In this document: piece after piece, positions 45,001 to 54,300 of the stretch
How positions within the stretch are numbered: position 1 is the stretch's first letter
Layout: every line of letters begins with the position of its first letter
Source: Chloroherpetonaceae bacterium
GTDB lineage: Bacteria; Bacteroidota; Chlorobiia; Chlorobiales; Chloroherpetonaceae
Direction: 5' to 3'
DNA: 64,000 nt
Assembly (NCBI GenBank): GCA_028277445.1
Contig: JANQGG010000021.1
Span: forward strand, 1-64,000
Notes under the pieces: generated by a model
The model's database searches: none
The model's input: only the letters and a program-made list of their open reading frames with translations
What the model was told of the DNA's origin: nothing
Translations under genes and position numbers: made by a program

Positions 45001-45082
45001 TGTATATCCTCCCGCTTTTCTTCATGACTGTGTAGATGGTAATGATGAAAACAGGGTTTATATGAATCAGACAATTGTATAA
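42023..45082 (+). CDS. eCIS large baseplate protein (Pvc12-like)
   Basis: 1019 aa. Near the N-terminus LSSKLWTDYNIHDPGITLLE and LCYALTDLAHRTNFDINDI form the conserved Pvc12/baseplate-J-superfamily start (W-x-D-x-N-x-H-D-P-G-I-T). The rest comprises repeated wedge domains, a PLQYSLPLTYGVGIDGLPGN segment, RKAKAKQLKAYLLFFEQIL and a Cys pair near the end (CVPSTCTTCGEDDPYSF). Two ATGs (42023, 42026) are possible. It follows Pvc11 by 36 bases. Confidence 0.9.
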   Translation: MMEKSITIPKNPILEESQDYFWLRKEGLEHIRQLSSKLWTDYNIHDPGITLLELLCYALTDLAHRTNFDINDILAVKPDEVFDPKRQAFFPASEILTMNPLTINDFRKVLVDLEGVKNGWLYPKLCPCEDMRLYVNCKDSLLQYKPETNQTIFAKGLYDVLIEFDDEEGVGDLNSGKMKYNVGFENSGSYTNALIELRLPSWQTLVSMLTPDNADYNELKSFMNPDSAIESVFVMFISGNKQHNNDAPLNEQARVLKRVVYATVEVEFKPNVAFPGTMKLNFKDVPLRVWFKSNADRMALAWEDLKTALSDTSPSGLFPKYHELIHKVGKVMAQTEAKLHRHRNLCEDYCTITAVAVQDVAICADMEVETNADIERVLANAYYQIEQYFSPDIPFYALKELLDDGMAVEAIYNGPLLKNGFIKNDELEQTQLKQTIYVSDIINLLVDIPGVKAVKNVLLTKYDQEGLQIGDAKPWALEIDQLHQPRLYFEGSKFLVYKDNLPFLPDKSELLDTLQVIKGKHLKAKFSEIENELPIPSGTYYAITDYYPLQYSLPLTYGVGIDGLPGNASVGRKAKAKQLKAYLLFFEQILVNYLHQLANVKELFAVDASVEQTYFSKLLSSDDIIGIDGLQNGLTKEMLQGFMEDSDEYADRRNRFLDHLIARFAEQMTDYGLMLYNYYENKAIANTILIKNKIAFIGDIPVMGHDRARAINIKDNSTACSSENVSGLQNRIVKILGLDSFSSYVDIYDEHDTDQIDYEKRWRLIDEKGNIYLSSSTKYTDPDSEKAIQLAKAELRDVKKHMHNPARYKISKKTKWVLNLLDEKNEVIATRKQHFSKKSEAEKAKEEIIAFAKKIGSADKVYVVEHLLLRPRNKKGSVDVPQGDPLLNICVPSTCTTCGEDDPYSFRITVILNGETGLTNSNIMFRRFAEKSIRKEVPAHIGVKICWVSSESLETFELAWCAWLSEVSKPEPNAALQSQLLKELIDIFENLKSVYPPAFLHDCVDGNDENRVYMNQTIV

Positions 45083-45100
45083 CCTAAAACACCGACACAC

Positions 45101-48100
45101 ATGCTACCCAGTAAGATCACATATCCGCATTTCGTCCCGGATCAATTGCTGACCAGTGATAATCTGAATAGCCTCTTTGAGTACCTTGATGAGCAGGGAC
45201 GGCTTACATGTACGAATCTCATCGGTATTGGGATTGTATGTGGCTTGGACGTAGTTCCATCGGCAGATGGCACCTCAATTACCATTACAAAAGGTACAGG
45301 AGTAACGAGCCAAGGGTACAAGGTTTCAATTCCGCAAACCACTTACACGCAGTATAGAATTTATGATCCCGATCAGGAAAAAAAGTACGAGCCGTTTTTA
45401 AATCCATCCAATCAAGCGTTCTGGGAGTTAACACAAACAGCGGTTGCAAATGAAACAACGCCGTTAAGCTATAATTTTCTCAATGGAAATGGCGAGGATG
45501 CCAAAAAGAAGGCGGTGCTTTTATTTGTTGAGCTATTGGAGGTTGAGAACAAAAACTGTAACCCGAATTCGTGCGACGATAAAGGTATTACGGTTGAAGT
45601 AAACATCCGTCCGATTTTGGTTGAAAAATCAAAAACGTCCCATTTGCTCACGGGTACATCGTGCAATCTGCTCCTAAGCGAGGCGGTTGATATCAAGCCG
45701 ATGAAAATGAAGCGTTTTGATGTTCCCAATACCGGTTTAGCCAGCACTTACGATGTGTTTTATGCGTTCAAAAACGCCATTAATTCAAGCTTTATCGGCG
45801 AAGTGGAAAACCGGCTTCTGAAAACATGGCAGGCTTTTGGTTCGATTGTCGGTGATGAATACGGAAACATCAACCCGTTTAGCGGTTTTGCCAATTCGTT
45901 TAAGTTTCTGCATGATGGCACGATCACCCTGTTTCAACTCAATCATATTCAGTATTACTACGACTTTTTCAGCGATCTGCTCCAAGCCTATCATGAGTTA
46001 AGAGAAACCGGATTGGAGGCGCTTGCCATATGCACGCCCGATAGCAGTTTGTTTCCCAGGCATCTTATGCTGGATTTGGCCTTGCCGGATAAATCCAAAT
46101 CGTTTTCTTCGTACCGCCATTGTTTTATTTATTCGCCGCTATTTCAGCACAAACACTTGATCCTTAAGTTGAAAGGCTTGTTCCGCCGATTGGTGTTGAT
46201 GATTCAACAATTTAGCATTCCCCCGGTTCAGGGGTCAATGATGAAACACATCGATCCCTATCAACGCATTACGCCAAGTAAACTGGATGATTCGTTGCTT
46301 TCCGAAAAAGCCATTCCGTATTACTACAATGTGAATCAGGGGCCAAAACCTCTGTTCCAAGCGTGGAATTTTGAAAAAACCGTGATTGGCGAGGCAAATC
46401 AAAATCTCTCGTACCATGCGGCAAAATATGGCGGCCCAACCGATGCGCTGAATTACGATCTGGAATGCTACAATTTTCTTCGGGTTGAAGGGATCGTTGG
46501 AAAGAGCTATACGCACGTGCTTGCAAATCTTAAAAAGCGAATTCACAACTCCCGCCTGCCTGTTGATGTTATTGCCATCAATACCGATACACGGGATTTC
46601 GATGACGCCAACATGCTCAAAAATCTCACCACCTTAACGAGCATTAAGGACAGTTTGGGTGATATTCACTGCCATTTCAACGACCTGGAAGCCATGTACG
46701 ATTCCTTAAGGAATGAGATTTTATGCATGCTTTGCCAGGAGCTGCGGTATTATTATGAAATTCCCCTGCAACTTGCCAACCTTGGTCTAAAGGCGTATTC
46801 TCGGTTTTTGGTTCAGATTGAGCAGGCTTCCGATTTAGAGCTTACGTCTAAAGTAAAACTCTTTGAAGCCTGTTACGATACCCCATACCTCATCAACAAA
46901 ACCTCTATGGGCACGGTGATTGAATGGGTGTATCGTAAAATGAACAAGGATGAAAATTTATCGGCATCCGTAATTCAGAAAGCGTTGGATGTTGATCCGA
47001 TTTCCGAAGATGTCTCGCATTCGGAAAAACACGTCAATAAACAATTAAGTACCCGAATAACCGCAGCAGTTGCTCAGCTAATTCCCATACTTGAAATCCC
47101 GATTCTCATTATCCGGCTTTCCGAATTGCTTAAAGAAAGTCTTCATGATGTTGATATAAACTTGTATTGCAAGCTGCATGCCATGATCTCGGAACGCATT
47201 CGCAGTTATAAAACCGCCACCAGCAGCGTGGAAAGTTCCGATAAAGAAGCCATCCGAAGCAAGTTGTATGAAAAGATTCAAAAGAAAGAAGCAACTACAC
47301 CTGAAGCCTATGTGCCAAAAACAACGTCGGGAGAAGCGCCAACGCCTAAAGCCGAGAGCCGAGAAGCGATTTCTGAAAAAGTGATATCCAGAGAAATTTC
47401 GAGAGCCGAACTTGAACTCTTTGAAATTAAAAATAAGGAGTTAATACAAAATGAGGTTAAAAAACGGGTTTCTTTTTCGAGAATAGAGTCGCAATTGCAG
47501 CATGATGATATCCAGTTAATTGCAACCACGCAAAGCAATATTGGCGCAATTATGCTGTTTTTATTTGTAAAGGAAGACTTATTCGACCACTTCGACGCCC
47601 TGATTTACAATTGCAAATGCAGCGCCCTTAAAACATTAAAGCAGGAATACATCCGGCGTGTGAAAGAACTGGCCGGTTTAAGGCAACTGAAAACTTTCTC
47701 ACAACATCACCCCGGCTATCAACATAAAGCCGGCGTAACGATGTGCGGGACATTGATTATTCTTTATCACCTCCCCAGTGAATTAAAGCCATTGAAAAAA
47801 ATGGATCAGTGGATGACAACGCTCGTCGATCAAATTCAGCCGGGTACGGTTATTGCGGATTTCTATATTCCATGCCTGTGCTACTCGCCCTGCCCGCCAA
47901 TCGTTTATCATGTTACGGAAATTGAACAGGCGGCTGTGCCGGTAACCCTAAGCTTGCAACCAAATCCGAAAACAGGTACCAACATTTATGATGTGGGCGA
48001 TGAAAATACTTATTCTTTCACCCATACCCCGGAATCGGGTTCGTTAAATAATGGCACTGAAGAAAATGGGGTTAAAGAAACCGCAGAAAACCAGTTTATT

Positions 48101-49594
48101 TTTGAGCCCGGCTTATTGGCCGAAAAAATTCAGGATCAGGCGAGCCTGGAGATGAGCTTTAGCTTTACCAGTGAGGGAGAAACCAGCAGCCCAATTGCGG
48201 TTAAGGTGTTCAGCAGCCCATCGGCCCAGATTGTAATGACTCCCAACCAGAACGAAATTTTTGTTGGCGCAACCATTAACTTCAAAGGGATTGTGAGCTA
48301 TGCCGATACGGTAATATGGACGCTCAAAAGTGATCGTGGTTTATTTACTGTGGGCAATCAGGCTGATCTGGGCGATAGGGTATTTGAAAAACCCGGAACC
48401 TATGTCATGTCGTTATCGGCTATCCAATCATTGACGGGCGCTGTTTCCGATCCGGCCGCCGTAACACTTACTGTATTGGAAAAACCAAGCGCGGTAATCA
48501 CAAGCGACATCAATTTAATTGAAAAACCTGAAGTTGCACAGGGACAGGTTATTACATTTGCAGCCGAAGTTACCAATGCCGATGAATATGAGTGGTATGA
48601 AAATAATACGGTTGTAGCCAAAACGCTTGATCTTCCGCCCAGAACCTATAACAATCCCGGCGAGTATGTGATTAAACTGAAAGCGATCCACTCTGCCAGC
48701 GGTGAATTTGTCTTTTCTAACGAACTGACCTTTACCGTGATCGGCAAAGTAACGGCTAAGATCACTTCAACCCCACCCATAATTGAAGAAAATCCGGTTC
48801 AGCTTGGCAGCATTGTTACTTTTAACGGTCAGGCCGAACATGCCGATCAATACCGGTGGTTTCGCAATAATGTGATTGTGTCTTCAAAAAAAGACAATGT
48901 TAAAATCCAGTTCGATAAATCGGGATTGGAGGTAATCACGTTTAAGGCTACAAATTCTCATACTGGCGATGCAGCTTCGGATGTGTTAAATATTACGGTT
49001 CGGAATTTGGAGGAAAAAACATGCGAGCAATGCAAGGCGGTTGGCTCGGATTATAGAAAGCTCAAAAAGCTGGACGAAGAAAATTTCAACGCGTTTAAAA
49101 AGTTAATGCTTGATGAATGGGGCATTTCCAGCTATATAAGCAAATTGATAAAAGTATGCAGAAAAGACGAGGCGGCTCAGTTGGAGTTCTTTACAACCGG
49201 CGACGAAACATTATCCATGAAAATTATTGCCTGGCTCAAACAAATTAAAGCCGCGTTGCTGAATGGCGAGTTTGATCAGTTTAGAGTGTTGTTGCTTGAA
49301 TTGTATCGAATTCTTGCTCATTTGGCCATGTATGCGGCGTGTTTCCAAACTGAAGATATCGATAAAGCCCAAGTTAATGTTTTGCCTGTGTTCCAAACCA
49401 TTAAGCGCGATTTAAAAGGCGCTACTGGCATGTGGGCGCTGAGAAAAACAAAATTAAAAGCCGATCCGCAACCTTTGGAGCGCCTTAAACGAGACGTGAT
49501 AAAAGAAAAAGCGGCGCTAGCTCAGAATGGCGAAACGGCCACAAAACCAAAGTACAATGATGTTCTCAATGATTTAATTAAAATCATGACCTAG
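45101..49594 (+). CDS. Large eCIS protein with PKD-like repeats (fibre-slot protein)
   Basis: 1497 aa, between the Pvc12-like and tape-measure genes, where Afp/PVC operons carry the tail fibre. The N-terminal ~170 residues (ITYPHFVPDQLLTSDNLNSL, GIGIVCGLDVVPSADGTSIT) look like a phage baseplate-attachment domain found in other eCIS loci. A helical middle (~200-900) follows, including a charged stretch near 720-790. Three Ig/PKD-type repeats occupy ~1039-1303 (FKGIVSYADTVIWTLK, FAAEVTNADEYEWYENN, FNGQAEHADQYRWFRNN). A helical C-terminal ~190 residues begins with a CEQCKAVGSDYRKL segment. PKD repeats usually bind glycans or proteins, so target recognition or surface anchoring is plausible but unproven. 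Confidence 0.82.
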   Translation: MLPSKITYPHFVPDQLLTSDNLNSLFEYLDEQGRLTCTNLIGIGIVCGLDVVPSADGTSITITKGTGVTSQGYKVSIPQTTYTQYRIYDPDQEKKYEPFLNPSNQAFWELTQTAVANETTPLSYNFLNGNGEDAKKKAVLLFVELLEVENKNCNPNSCDDKGITVEVNIRPILVEKSKTSHLLTGTSCNLLLSEAVDIKPMKMKRFDVPNTGLASTYDVFYAFKNAINSSFIGEVENRLLKTWQAFGSIVGDEYGNINPFSGFANSFKFLHDGTITLFQLNHIQYYYDFFSDLLQAYHELRETGLEALAICTPDSSLFPRHLMLDLALPDKSKSFSSYRHCFIYSPLFQHKHLILKLKGLFRRLVLMIQQFSIPPVQGSMMKHIDPYQRITPSKLDDSLLSEKAIPYYYNVNQGPKPLFQAWNFEKTVIGEANQNLSYHAAKYGGPTDALNYDLECYNFLRVEGIVGKSYTHVLANLKKRIHNSRLPVDVIAINTDTRDFDDANMLKNLTTLTSIKDSLGDIHCHFNDLEAMYDSLRNEILCMLCQELRYYYEIPLQLANLGLKAYSRFLVQIEQASDLELTSKVKLFEACYDTPYLINKTSMGTVIEWVYRKMNKDENLSASVIQKALDVDPISEDVSHSEKHVNKQLSTRITAAVAQLIPILEIPILIIRLSELLKESLHDVDINLYCKLHAMISERIRSYKTATSSVESSDKEAIRSKLYEKIQKKEATTPEAYVPKTTSGEAPTPKAESREAISEKVISREISRAELELFEIKNKELIQNEVKKRVSFSRIESQLQHDDIQLIATTQSNIGAIMLFLFVKEDLFDHFDALIYNCKCSALKTLKQEYIRRVKELAGLRQLKTFSQHHPGYQHKAGVTMCGTLIILYHLPSELKPLKKMDQWMTTLVDQIQPGTVIADFYIPCLCYSPCPPIVYHVTEIEQAAVPVTLSLQPNPKTGTNIYDVGDENTYSFTHTPESGSLNNGTEENGVKETAENQFIFEPGLLAEKIQDQASLEMSFSFTSEGETSSPIAVKVFSSPSAQIVMTPNQNEIFVGATINFKGIVSYADTVIWTLKSDRGLFTVGNQADLGDRVFEKPGTYVMSLSAIQSLTGAVSDPAAVTLTVLEKPSAVITSDINLIEKPEVAQGQVITFAAEVTNADEYEWYENNTVVAKTLDLPPRTYNNPGEYVIKLKAIHSASGEFVFSNELTFTVIGKVTAKITSTPPIIEENPVQLGSIVTFNGQAEHADQYRWFRNNVIVSSKKDNVKIQFDKSGLEVITFKATNSHTGDAASDVLNITVRNLEEKTCEQCKAVGSDYRKLKKLDEENFNAFKKLMLDEWGISSYISKLIKVCRKDEAAQLEFFTTGDETLSMKIIAWLKQIKAALLNGEFDQFRVLLLELYRILAHLAMYAACFQTEDIDKAQVNVLPVFQTIKRDLKGATGMWALRKTKLKADPQPLERLKRDVIKEKAALAQNGETATKPKYNDVLNDLIKIMT

Positions 49595-49595
49595 T

Positions 49596-51245
49596 ATGGC
49601 GGAAAATACTCATGTCATTGGTAAGACATCAATGGAGTTGAAATTTAACCAACCGATGGATGGTTGGACTCAGCAGCAGAAAAGCTCTCAATGGGTTCAT
49701 GGCTTTTTTCTGCCGGCATTGCACGAGTGGTTTTCGGAGTTGCCGCAAACCCGGCAATATGTGCATGTGGATAAAATTTCGTTGTCGGTTTTGTTGGACT
49801 CGGCTGAGAATTGGCAAGAAGAGGCGTTAAGAAAAATCAAAGATCAGTTAATGCTAAAACTTTCAAATTTAACGGTTGAACCGCCAGGTGAAACTCAAAC
49901 GATTGAGACAGTTGAGGCGCGTTTTTTTAGGGTTTGGCTACACTTTTTAGCCACGGGCGTTTTGCCTCAGTTAGCTTCTGAGGTTGATTTTTCGGTATTG
50001 GAAAATGAAGCGATTTTTAAAGCCCGGCCCAAAACTATTGATGTAAAAAAGGACTTTCAAACCGTTATCCTGAATCCCGATGCGCAAATCCGTTTAATTC
50101 GGTCTTCAAGCCCAAAGGCGTTGGCGCATGTTTTTTCCTATTTTATGGATGTGCCGCAAGCGTTTTTAGCGCAAGCCGCTGAAGAGATTAAAAGCCTGGC
50201 AATGGTAAGTGAATTGCTTGCTAAAGACTCTACGACAGGGCTGTTGATTGAAGCGCAGCTTGTACGGCTATTTTTCATCACACTCTTGAAAAAGCTCTCA
50301 GAATCCGAATTTTTGTGGCAAGAAAGTTTTGCGTTAAGCATTACAGCCGAGTGGATGGACGAACTTTATAAGCTGGATGCGCCGATTAAGTGGCTGTTAA
50401 AAAAAGACTTAAAAAAGAGTTTGTTCAGCCGGGCATTAGAATCTGATGACACATTACGTGAGAAAATTTCAAGCCGGGGTAAAAAACCTTTCACAGATTC
50501 CCCTGAGAAAAAAGCCGAGGCTTTTCAGAAGCTTCTTCAGCGATTGTGGCAGCAAGAACGTGATCAACTCCAAACCATTCGCTTAGGAAAAGTACAAGCA
50601 AGCACGTTTCAAACGCAACAAAAACAAGGCTCGAGAGACAGCCAGGCGTTTCACGAATACGCTGCAAAACACCGAGATACGGATACCATTCACCCAGAAA
50701 ATTTTAAGGCGCAGCATGTTGAAGCAAGCGATGAATCATCGGAAAAAGCCGTCTATTATATTGCTAATGCAGGCTTAGTGATTTTAGCGCCGTTTCTTCC
50801 GACATTTTTTGAGCGCAATGGCTTGTATGAACCAAAAAGCCGGCATTTGCAATCCGATTTGGCCGCTTTGTTAATGCATTACTTATGCACAGGCAAGGAA
50901 ACGGCTGAGGAATACGAGCTGGTTTTTGAAAAAGTGTTGTGCGGGGTAGAAATCAAACAAGCCTTGGTACTCTCCGATCATTTGGATGATTCGCTTAAGC
51001 AAGCCTCAGAAGAGCTTTTGCGATCGGTCATTGAGCACTGGTCGGTATTAAAAAACACAACGCCGGAGGGATTGCGACATGCATTTTTAATGCGGCATGG
51101 AAAGCTTGAGATGCTACCCCAGGAGGAGTGGCGGTTAATCGTTGAGCAAAAATCCTATGATATGCTCATCGAACAATTGCCATGGGGCTTTGGTACGATA
51201 AAATTGCCCTGGATGAAGGATGTTGTAAACACCCGATGGATTTAA
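49596..51245 (+). CDS. eCIS tape-measure family protein (Pvc14-like)
   Basis: 549 aa, starting one base after the previous stop. N-terminus IGKTSMELKFNQPMDGWTQQ and WVHGFFLPALHEWFSELP with KISLSVLLDSAENWQEEALR matches the family annotated as contractile injection system tape-measure protein. C-terminal landmarks are YYIANAGLVILAPFLPTFF and LLMHYLCTGKETAEEYE. It is far shorter than Afp14 or Pvc14 of insect pathogens (about 2000 aa), so part of the ruler function may reside elsewhere, possibly in the long helical protein encoded next. Confidence 0.85.
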   Translation: MAENTHVIGKTSMELKFNQPMDGWTQQQKSSQWVHGFFLPALHEWFSELPQTRQYVHVDKISLSVLLDSAENWQEEALRKIKDQLMLKLSNLTVEPPGETQTIETVEARFFRVWLHFLATGVLPQLASEVDFSVLENEAIFKARPKTIDVKKDFQTVILNPDAQIRLIRSSSPKALAHVFSYFMDVPQAFLAQAAEEIKSLAMVSELLAKDSTTGLLIEAQLVRLFFITLLKKLSESEFLWQESFALSITAEWMDELYKLDAPIKWLLKKDLKKSLFSRALESDDTLREKISSRGKKPFTDSPEKKAEAFQKLLQRLWQQERDQLQTIRLGKVQASTFQTQQKQGSRDSQAFHEYAAKHRDTDTIHPENFKAQHVEASDESSEKAVYYIANAGLVILAPFLPTFFERNGLYEPKSRHLQSDLAALLMHYLCTGKETAEEYELVFEKVLCGVEIKQALVLSDHLDDSLKQASEELLRSVIEHWSVLKNTTPEGLRHAFLMRHGKLEMLPQEEWRLIVEQKSYDMLIEQLPWGFGTIKLPWMKDVVNTRWI

Positions 51246-51308
51246 AATTAGCAGTACAGTTTATGGATATGGCAGAGGTATAACAAGCGAGTTTTAGACG
51301 ATAGAAAC

Positions 51309-54300
51309 ATGTTTTCAACGGCTGAAAAAACGACATCAACCACCGTCAATCGAAGCAAAAGCACGGTTGATCAGGCTTTCTTCAGGAAAGCCGATGAGGA
51401 TACGTTTTTTGGCAGCCACGATCAAACCAGCTTCTTTCATTCCCCAGTTCAACCTAAATTAGAAATCAGCAGCCCGGAAGATCCCCAGGAAAAAGAAGCC
51501 GATGCCGTCGCCGAAAAAGTGATGCGCATGTCCGAACCTTTGAATACCTCAACAGATGAGCAAAAAGAAGAGGAATCGCTCCAGCGACAGGAATCGGAAG
51601 AAGAGGAAGAAACGGTTCAAGCCAAGCAAGAGGAGGAAGAACAAGAAGAACAGGTTCAGGCAAAACCGATGTTGCAGCGGCAAGAAGAGACTGAGGAAGA
51701 AGAATCCGTTCAACCTAAGCTGGCTGCAACGGTTTCAAGAAAAGAGGAGCGTGAATCGGAGTTAATGACGCCGCCTTCAAACATCCAAACCGGCGGTGGA
51801 TTTACCGTATATACCAAGAGAGTTGGGCAAATCCAGAAACCGATTTTAAGGCAAGCCAATCGCGGACCGCCTGCGATGAAAACAAATTTTCAGTCGTTGT
51901 TATCTTCAACGAAAGGTAAAGGTAGTCCATTGCCCGATTCAACCCGCACGTTCATGGAAAGTCGTTTTCAAGCCGACTTTAGGGACGTACGTGTTCATAC
52001 CGGTGAGGAAGCCGGTTCATTGAGCCGAAGCATTCAAGCCCAGGCATTTACGCATGGAAACGACATTTATTTTAATTCCGGTAGGTATTCGCCTCATACG
52101 CCGAGCGGTTCGTTATTGCTTGCCCATGAGCTGACGCATACAATTCAGCAAGGCGCAAGTCCCGTTAGCCGAAAAGGGTATGGCGCTCTCCAAAGAAAAA
52201 AATCATTCTCAAAACCTATACAACGCTCAGCAGAATCGCAACGGCAGGCAGCGATAAATTTAGCCAAAGGCGAACAAGGAAAAGTTGCTGCAAATAAATC
52301 TCAGAGTGATGGCGCGCGCCAGGGATGGCAGCGATTGATGGAGTATTTTAAAACGAGTTTAGGGCCGGATAAAATTTTGCCTGAAGGCGCAGCGTTTAAA
52401 CCCAATACGGTCAATGAATCCCAGATTAAAACAAAAAGTACTTTTGTGGGAGATGTGATTGACCCCGGCGATGGCAAAACGGTGTTGCATAATCAGCCCA
52501 GGGATGCCATGCCCAGTTGGTGTGGAATTTTTGCATTTTGGGCTTTGAACAAAGGTGGCATCCCGTTAAAAAAATGGACGCTTGGCAGCAATATGATCCC
52601 GCCCGATGCGGCATACCCAAGCGGTTACGTGCCCAAACCGGGAGACTTGGCCTATCGTCGTGAGTTTTCCCATTATGCCCTTGTAGAAAGCAGCGACGGT
52701 TCGAAAGTGACATCCGTCAATGGCAATACTTCCGGCGATGATAATGTGGGCGGAGAAATTGAAGTGCAAACGCATCCGCTTGATCATTGGTATGGATTCT
52801 TTGACCCGACAAAAATGATGGATGGCGTATTGCAGGATCCGGGCAATCCGAACAACCCCGGCGCAGCGCCGGTAAGGTCGCTTCGTGAGCTTCGAAAGAA
52901 ATTGTTCAATGTTCAACGCAAAGAAGAGAGCGTTGAGGAATCCTTGCCCATCGGTGAAAAAAATCAAGAGCAACCTGTTCAAAGTAAAGCCCAGGAGGGT
53001 AATAAGCCGGCCAAAGTCGACCCGATAGCTCAACCGAAAATATCGTCGCCAATCGTTAGTGGGGAAACCATTCAAAAAGAAACCCAAGAAGAGGAAAAAG
53101 AAAACGAACAACAGTCCGAGCCGTGCAGCCAGTGCCCCATACACCGATCGTTGTTATCAAGCCAAGCGCGTCAGGCTGAAAATTCCCCAAATGCTGAATC
53201 TATCGATAGGAAGCATGAACTGATTCGGAAGCAAGAATTTGAATCTGAAACTGATCAAGAGGAACAGAAAGAGGAATTGCAGCGCAAATCCGATGAATCC
53301 GAAAGCAGAGCGCCGCCACGTGCCCCGCCTTCAGAGAATATTGTAGCAAAAAACCAACCGGCAATTGTTCAACGTTGGCTGGGTGACGCATGGGATGCGG
53401 TTACCGATGTAGTCAGCGATGCCGTGGAATATGTGGAAGAAGGTTTGGATGCTGCAAAAGAATGGTTGCTTGAAAAAGTACGCGACTTTGTTAGCGAAAT
53501 ACCCGGATACAAAGTCTTAAGTTTAATTTTGGGTGAAGACCCCATCACCGGCCAAGCCACGCCATTAACCGGAGAAAATTTACTTGAAGCCGGGTTGGAT
53601 TTATTGCCGGCCGGTTCAATGTTCCGTTCGCTCTTAAACAGGTTAGGGATTTATAACGATGTTGCAACATGGTTGCAAGGACGGATCGTTGATCTTAGCG
53701 CGGTGGCAACAGGCATTTCCGATCGATTTATACGATTTTGGGATAATCTCTCGCTCAGTGATGTTGGCGATCCTGACGGCGTTATGAACGATGTCGCCAG
53801 CCTGCTTAGAAACACCATTCAAGATATTGTTTCGTTTATAGAAACCTCGGCCGAAACCTTCCTTGAGCGAATTAAGGAAGTGATGGTCGGTGAAATTGCC
53901 GCGTTTGTAAAAGCGCGGATACCCCGATTATATCCACTCTTAACCGTAGCCTTAGGCTTTGATCCTGAGACCATGGAAACGGTTGAACGCAACGGTACCA
54001 ATATTTTAAATGCATTCCTTGAGATCAGTGAAGACGGCCGAGAGCAACGTCGGCAAATGATCGAAACCGGCACTTTTGAGCGCATCGTGGGCTGGATTGA
54101 TCGGGGCATCGCTGTCTTTAGCCGCGCGTATCAATTATTACGATCTGCCATAGCGAACATTTGGGATTATGTAACTGTTGAAAATCTCTTCCAACCGATT
54201 GAAACCTTTACACAGATTTGGAATGAGTTCTCCGAACCGGTTCGAATCGTCGGGCAATTCCTGATTGACGCCGCCATTGAAATTTTAAAAGTGATCAAGG

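Noticed and set aside
52120-52146. HELTH in DUF4157 read as an active protease site
   Set aside because: The motif is general to the DUF4157 marker domain, whose catalytic role is not established; not used as evidence for a peptidase effector.
52566-53144. 192-codon minus-strand frame inside the giant DUF4157 gene
   Set aside because: Antisense of Glu/Lys-rich linker gives Phe/Leu-rich nonsense product.
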